From assembly GCF_000332175.1 (NCBI RefSeq), contig NZ_KB235914.1, positions 131,966 to 195,965 on the forward strand: a stretch of DNA of 64,000 bases. The letters run 5' to 3'. The position numbers and the translations under genes were made by a program. This stretch comes from Pseudanabaena sp. PCC 6802 (GTDB lineage Bacteria > Cyanobacteriota > Cyanobacteriia > Pseudanabaenales > Pseudanabaenaceae). Below, piece after piece: positions 60,803 to 64,000 of this stretch (position 1 is the stretch's first letter; each line of letters opens with the position of its first letter). The notes beneath the pieces are model-generated. The model did not search any database. It was not told the DNA's origin and saw only the letters and a list, made by a program, of their open reading frames with translations.

Positions 60803-61168
60803 GTGACAAAAGCGACAAGCGAACTGCCAATCGTCCAAAAAACTTACGACCTCATCAAATGGTACGTACCGATTCTCAATCGTCTACCACGACAGCATCG
60901 CTATCAACTGGGAGATCGCACGATCGCAACGCTCTACGAACTGCTGGAAGGACTTATCCGCGCCCGCTATGCCCGCGAAAAGCTCGACCTGTTAGAGTTG
61001 CTAAATGCCCGTCTAGATGTTTTGCGCCACCAAACGCGCTTGTTATTTGAATTTGAGTTGCTGAAATTGGAGCGTTACGAACACGCTGGCAAACTTTTGA
61101 CTGAGATCGGTAGCGAACTGGGTGGGTGGAGAAAACAGCAACAGCACAAAGCTAGAGCCAAAGCATGA
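60803..61168 (+). CDS. avd: Avd-like accessory protein of the retroelement
   Basis: 121 residues forming a four-helix bundle ([32 protein letters not shown], then [35 protein letters not shown]), strongly basic at the end. This is the Avd fold, a pentameric protein that binds the reverse transcriptase and template RNA and is essential for retrohoming. The start is a GTG at 60803; the stop overlaps the reverse transcriptase start by 4 bases (ATGA). Confidence 0.93.
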   Translation: MTKATSELPIVQKTYDLIKWYVPILNRLPRQHRYQLGDRTIATLYELLEGLIRARYAREKLDLLELLNARLDVLRHQTRLLFEFELLKLERYEHAGKLLTEIGSELGGWRKQQQHKARAKA

Positions 61169-62271
61169 AGCGTCATGGCAACCTCTGGGCTGAGATTGTG
61201 TCTTTTGCTAACCTGCTCGATGCTGCCAACAAAGCCAGGAAGCGCAAGCGTTATCGTGATAACGTCCTGGATTTTCACTACAATCTGGAATTAGAACTGG
61301 TGACGTTGCAGAAAGAGTTAGTTGCCAAAACCTACCGACCGGGAGAATATCGTACGTTCCAGATTTTTGTGCCCAGGCCACGCTTTGTTTCGGCAGCACC
61401 TTATCGCGATCGCGTCGTCCATCACGCTTTATGCAATGTTGTCGCCCCGATCCTCGATCGCGCCCTGATAGATGATACCTATGCTAACCGTACGGGGAAA
61501 GGCACCCACCGCGCTCTACGACGATTGACGAAATTTGCCCGCTCCAGCCGCTACGTCTTGCAGTGCGATATCAAAAAATACTTTCCCAGCATCGATCGCA
61601 ATATACTCAAAGAACTGCTACAAAACAAAATCAAGTGTGCAGATACCCTCTGGCTGATTGAGGCAATTATTGATGCCAGTAATCCCCAAGAGACAGTGCT
61701 GGACTATTTCCCCGGTGATGACCTACTTGCTCCTAGCCTCCATCCTAAAGGTCTGCCGATCGGCAACCTTACAAGCCAGCTTTTTGCTAACTTCTACCTA
61801 TCTGGTTGCGATCGCTTTATCAAAGAAGCCCTCAGTTGTCGCAAATACGTGCGCTATGTCGATGATTTTGCTCTTTTTGCCGACGATTGCGAGTATTTAG
61901 TCGATGCCCGCCATCAGATTGAGGACTTCCTGTGTACCCTGCGGCTTAAACTTCATCCCGTCAAAACACAAATCTTTGAAACTCATATTGGTGTTAGCTT
62001 TTTAGGTTTTTGCACCTTGAGCGATCGCATTCGCGTGCGGAGCGACAACCTGCAACGCGGACGGCGGCGGCAGCGGAAAATGAAAAAAGGAATGGCGCGA
62101 GGGGTTATCTCTATCGAACAAATGCAGCGATCGCAACAGAGCTGGCGATCGCACCTTGCCCACGGAGACACTTGGAGATTGTGTCAGAAGCTGTTTGCTC
62201 CGCATAACGGCGATCCGGATAGTCAGAGCGGTACAATCGCAACAGAACTATATCCTAATCATGACAACTAA
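61165..62271 (+). CDS. Diversity-generating retroelement reverse transcriptase
   Basis: 368 residues with the polymerase motifs in order: [11 protein letters not shown] (first aspartate D135), [17 protein letters not shown] (196-212), and [11 protein letters not shown] with the YVDD box at 231-234, then a thumb with [20 protein letters not shown]. The IGNxxSQ form in place of the QGxxxSP of group II intron enzymes marks the DGR clade, whose enzymes misread template adenines. No maturase or endonuclease domain is attached. Its 3' end overlaps the second target gene by 11 bases. Confidence 0.96.
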   Translation: MKRHGNLWAEIVSFANLLDAANKARKRKRYRDNVLDFHYNLELELVTLQKELVAKTYRPGEYRTFQIFVPRPRFVSAAPYRDRVVHHALCNVVAPILDRALIDDTYANRTGKGTHRALRRLTKFARSSRYVLQCDIKKYFPSIDRNILKELLQNKIKCADTLWLIEAIIDASNPQETVLDYFPGDDLLAPSLHPKGLPIGNLTSQLFANFYLSGCDRFIKEALSCRKYVRYVDDFALFADDCEYLVDARHQIEDFLCTLRLKLHPVKTQIFETHIGVSFLGFCTLSDRIRVRSDNLQRGRRRQRKMKKGMARGVISIEQMQRSQQSWRSHLAHGDTWRLCQKLFAPHNGDPDSQSGTIATELYPNHDN

Positions 62272-63067
62272 TAAAGTCCTGAGTATTTATTGTGAGATCG
62301 CACCAAGGGTAGCCTATAGCTTCCGCGAAGCATTGGCAGGACTGGTCGATGCCATCCCTCTAGAGATGGTAAAAATTCCAGGCGGTACCTTTGTCATGGG
62401 GGCACCGCCAACCGAAGATAGAAGCAGTAATAGCGAACACCCGCAGCACGAAGTCACCGTGCGATCGTTTTTTATGGGTAAATACCCCGTGACCCAGGCG
62501 CAGTACCAAGCAGTGATGGGCAAGAATCCATCGCATTTTAAGGAAAATGGAGCCAACTGTCCCGTTGAAAACGTTTCTTGGAATGCTGCCAAAGAGTTTT
62601 GCGCTAAGCTGTCAGAGCTGACGGGAAAGAACTATCGATTGCCCAGCGAAGCCGAGTGGGAATATGCTTGCCGAGCAGGTACGACGACACCTTTCTACTT
62701 TGGCGAAACCATCACTCCCGAACTGGTCAATTACGGTGGCAACTACCCCTATGGTGAGGCACCCAAAGGCGAGTCTCGACAGCAGACAACAGCAGTAGGA
62801 ATTTTTTCACCCAATGCCTTTGGGTTGTACGACATGCACGGCAACGTATGGGAATGGTGCGAAGATAACTGGCACGAAAATTATCAAGGCGCTCCAACGG
62901 ATGGGAGAGCGTGGGTAGATCGCAAAAAATCAACAAATCATGTTAGTCGCGGCGGTTCGTGGAGCAACAATGCCTACTTCTGCCGTTCGGCTTACCGCAT
63001 CAACTCCTATGCGGACTTCGACCTCAAATACTACGTCGGTTTTCGAGTAGTAGTCTCCTCTCGCTGA
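62261..63067 (+). CDS. FGE-sulfatase-domain protein, DGR target 2
   Basis: 268 residues from the ATG at 62261; the frame is open further back to 62156, but that part lies inside the reverse transcriptase gene. After 35 residues without a known domain, an FGE-sulfatase domain runs to the end ([59 protein letters not shown]). It lacks the N-terminal modules of target 1, to which its FGE part is close even in DNA. The last 40 codons are variable repeat 2. It likely arose by duplication of the target 3' part together with about 90 bases of downstream DNA. Confidence 0.93.
   Translation: MTTNKVLSIYCEIAPRVAYSFREALAGLVDAIPLEMVKIPGGTFVMGAPPTEDRSSNSEHPQHEVTVRSFFMGKYPVTQAQYQAVMGKNPSHFKENGANCPVENVSWNAAKEFCAKLSELTGKNYRLPSEAEWEYACRAGTTTPFYFGETITPELVNYGGNYPYGEAPKGESRQQTTAVGIFSPNAFGLYDMHGNVWEWCEDNWHENYQGAPTDGRAWVDRKKSTNHVSRGGSWSNNAYFCRSAYRINSYADFDLKYYVGFRVVVSSR
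62945..63067 (+). repeat. DGR variable repeat 2 (VR2)
   Basis: 123 bases, three more than the template. Outside the AAC tract all ten differences are at template adenines (AGA to AGT, AAC to AGC, TAC, TTC, ATC or TCC, AAT to TAT, ATC to TTC). Where the template has four AAC codons before GGT, VR2 has five codons CTC AAA TAC TAC GTC: one extra codon and one change (third base of AAA) that is not at an adenine. Confidence 0.94.
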
Positions 63068-63128
63068 GGACTCCCTTCTTTACTCTTTAGCCCTTTTGCC
63101 CTTTACCCTTGTTTCTTTTCACTGCTTT

Positions 63129-63154
63129 GGCGCGTTAGCGCCTCGAATTTTTTT
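63129..63154 (+). terminator. Hairpin GGCGC-GTTA-GCGCC with T-run after target 2
   Basis: Same hairpin and T-run as at 60362, 61 bases beyond the stop of target 2. The whole segment 63068-63157 is a near-copy of 60301-60391. Probable transcription end for the retroelement operon. Confidence 0.7.
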
Positions 63155-63533
63155 GCAGGGGGAGGAAGTGCAATTTTACGGAGAGGGGCAAAAGCAGAGT
63201 CTGTCACAGCAACCTTTGCCATGACTGCTTGCTCTCCAAGCCTAGAGACCGATCTTTCTCGGGTGCATCCATGCCACAAAGCCGAACTACACCAAACCAG
63301 AAATCCTTGCGATCTCTTGGGCAGCGGGCAGAGGAAACATTGCGTAGCTCCAGTTTAGACATACCAACCACTGGGGATTGGCGTTCTAGCGTCGCTCCTA
63401 GTTGTTTGCGCGATCGATCTTTAGGGGTACTTTTTTATGGTAAGTTGCCAGTATACTGGGGATTCTAGCAAATAGAGCTTATTTCCCCTACGCTCGCATA
63501 TAAAATCTTATGTGTGTTTAATTTTTGTCAGCA
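63155..63533. other. Gap between the retroelement and the GTPase gene
   Basis: About 380 bases. A plus-strand frame (63229-63468) is open but its serine- and arginine-rich product has no family character and I do not call it. No repeat of the R family or RNA gene is seen. Confidence 0.4.
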
Positions 63534-64000
63534 ATGTTCAATTCTGGCGCTTGGCGACATCCCGGTCTATTTTTGCTCTTTGTTATTTCTGTAATGGCGA
63601 TCGCAGCTAGTACGCTTACCAACTTACTTAGTGATTGGCAGGTAATTGGCGGTGCTGTGGTTTTATGTAGTATGTGGCTCCTGGTGAAAAATAGGCAACT
63701 GCCACAGCCGAGCGATCGCAGCGCTCCTCAAACCCCAGTCGATCGCCATAGCCTGCAACGAGATTTGCAAAAGGCGAACCAACTCATTGCTAAGATCGGC
63801 GATCTATCGGATCGCCAGGTGCTGGAGAAACAAGCCGAACAAATTGCTAATAATCTTGCTCAAAATCAATTTCGGATTGCTGTATTCGGTATGGGTTCGA
63901 CTGGCAAAACCGCTGTAATCAATGCTTTGATGGGTCGCAAGGTTGGCAACATCGCCGCTACAGTGGGAACCACACCCGCTACAGAAATCTATGATTATGG
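63534..64000 (+). CDS. Membrane-anchored GTPase, cut by the window end
   Basis: The first 155 residues are visible. Two hydrophobic segments (about 11-26 and 37-50) are followed by a linker with a helix (RDLQKANQLIAKIGDLSDRQVLEKQAEQIANNL) and the start of a GTPase domain: IAVFGMGSTGKTAVINALMG with the P-loop GMGSTGKT at 119-126, and VGTTPAT at the switch region. This fits the DUF697-associated GTPases of cyanobacteria. The rest lies beyond 64000. Confidence 0.85.
   Translation, partial: MFNSGAWRHPGLFLLFVISVMAIAASTLTNLLSDWQVIGGAVVLCSMWLLVKNRQLPQPSDRSAPQTPVDRHSLQRDLQKANQLIAKIGDLSDRQVLEKQAEQIANNLAQNQFRIAVFGMGSTGKTAVINALMGRKVGNIAATVGTTPATEIYDY

Noticed and set aside
60336-60830. Minus-strand open frame of 164 codons across the template repeat
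   Set aside because: It has no family character, and the AAC-rich template reads as valine-rich low-complexity sequence on the other strand. The locus is non-coding template RNA.
62156-62260. Longer start for target 2 inside the reverse transcriptase gene
   Set aside because: The extra 35 codons lie in another frame of the reverse transcriptase and do not match the family; the ATG at 62261 is a better start.
63229-63468. Open frame of 79 codons after the retroelement
   Set aside because: Serine- and arginine-rich product without motifs or ribosome site; likely chance.
1-64000. High density of GCGATCGC palindromes as a regulatory signal
   Set aside because: This is the well-known HIP1 sequence spread over cyanobacterial genomes, inside and outside genes; here it is used only to identify the host group.

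Overview
The window is chromosomal DNA of a cyanobacterium. It is rich in the HIP1 octamer GCGATCGC, it carries the cyanobacterial order purC - omp85/bamA - lpxC - fabZ - lpxA, a CAAD/CURT1-type thylakoid protein gene, hemL and rpmE-prfA, and most proteins have a cyanobacterial look. I cannot fix the genus; a mat or microaerobic lifestyle is suggested by a sulfide:quinone reductase and nitric oxide reductase cluster.

Layout. 1-8.3 kb: coenzyme A and purine genes (coaBC, purC) and outer-membrane genes (bamA, lpxC, fabZ, lpxA). 8.3-10.6 kb: a cobalamin riboswitch followed by cobalt-uptake genes cbiM, a cbiN-like gene and cbiQ. 10.6-15.2 kb: housekeeping singles (J-domain/TPR protein, YkgJ, monothiol glutaredoxin, VOC protein, STAS protein, hemL). 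15.3-20.5 kb: a DUF305 protein with a response regulator and histidine kinase, then an ActP-like symporter with its DUF485 partner. 20.8-22.7 kb: a protein kinase fused to an FGE-sulfatase domain. 23.5-29.9 kb: a six-gene minus-strand cluster led by a quinol-type nitric oxide reductase, with an FNR/Nnr-like palindrome upstream. 30.2-33.3 kb: prfA, rpmE, a GNAT gene and a SIMPL-domain gene.

Accessory DNA. 33.3-43.1 kb is a segment flanked by a 42-bp direct repeat of the 3' part of a tRNA-Ala(CGC) gene, the classic footprint of integration at a tRNA. It holds a three-gene operon: an LCAT-like lipase, a caspase-like protease, and a 1,610-residue caspase-STAND NTPase-WD40 protein. 44.6-47.5 kb holds an intact 1,484-bp insertion sequence with terminal repeats and a 6-bp target duplication, inserted next to an IS110-like gene. 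47.6-54 kb is a plasmid-like run of small genes: two XRE regulators, an RHH-like protein, an HU protein fused to a beta-rich domain, and several unknowns.

Main discovery. 54.1-63.1 kb is one tightly coupled plus-strand locus: Trypco1-like protein, MoxR/ChlI-like AAA ATPase, ChlD-like AAA-vWA protein, CHAT protease, FGE-sulfatase-domain protein, then a diversity-generating retroelement (template repeat, Avd, reverse transcriptase) and a second FGE-domain protein. The template repeat (60516-60635) aligns to the 3' ends of both FGE genes. All 16 differences to the first variable repeat lie at template adenines, which is direct evidence of adenine-specific mutagenic retrohoming. The second variable repeat is one codon longer inside an AAC-repeat tract. 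My reading is an NTP-driven sensing or conflict system whose recognition surface is diversified by the retroelement and whose output may be the CHAT protease.

The window also contains at least six copies of a MITE-like repeat with TATAGC ends (one supplies the last codons and stop of the histidine kinase) and a smaller GGGGCAG hairpin repeat family. The window ends inside a membrane-anchored GTPase gene.
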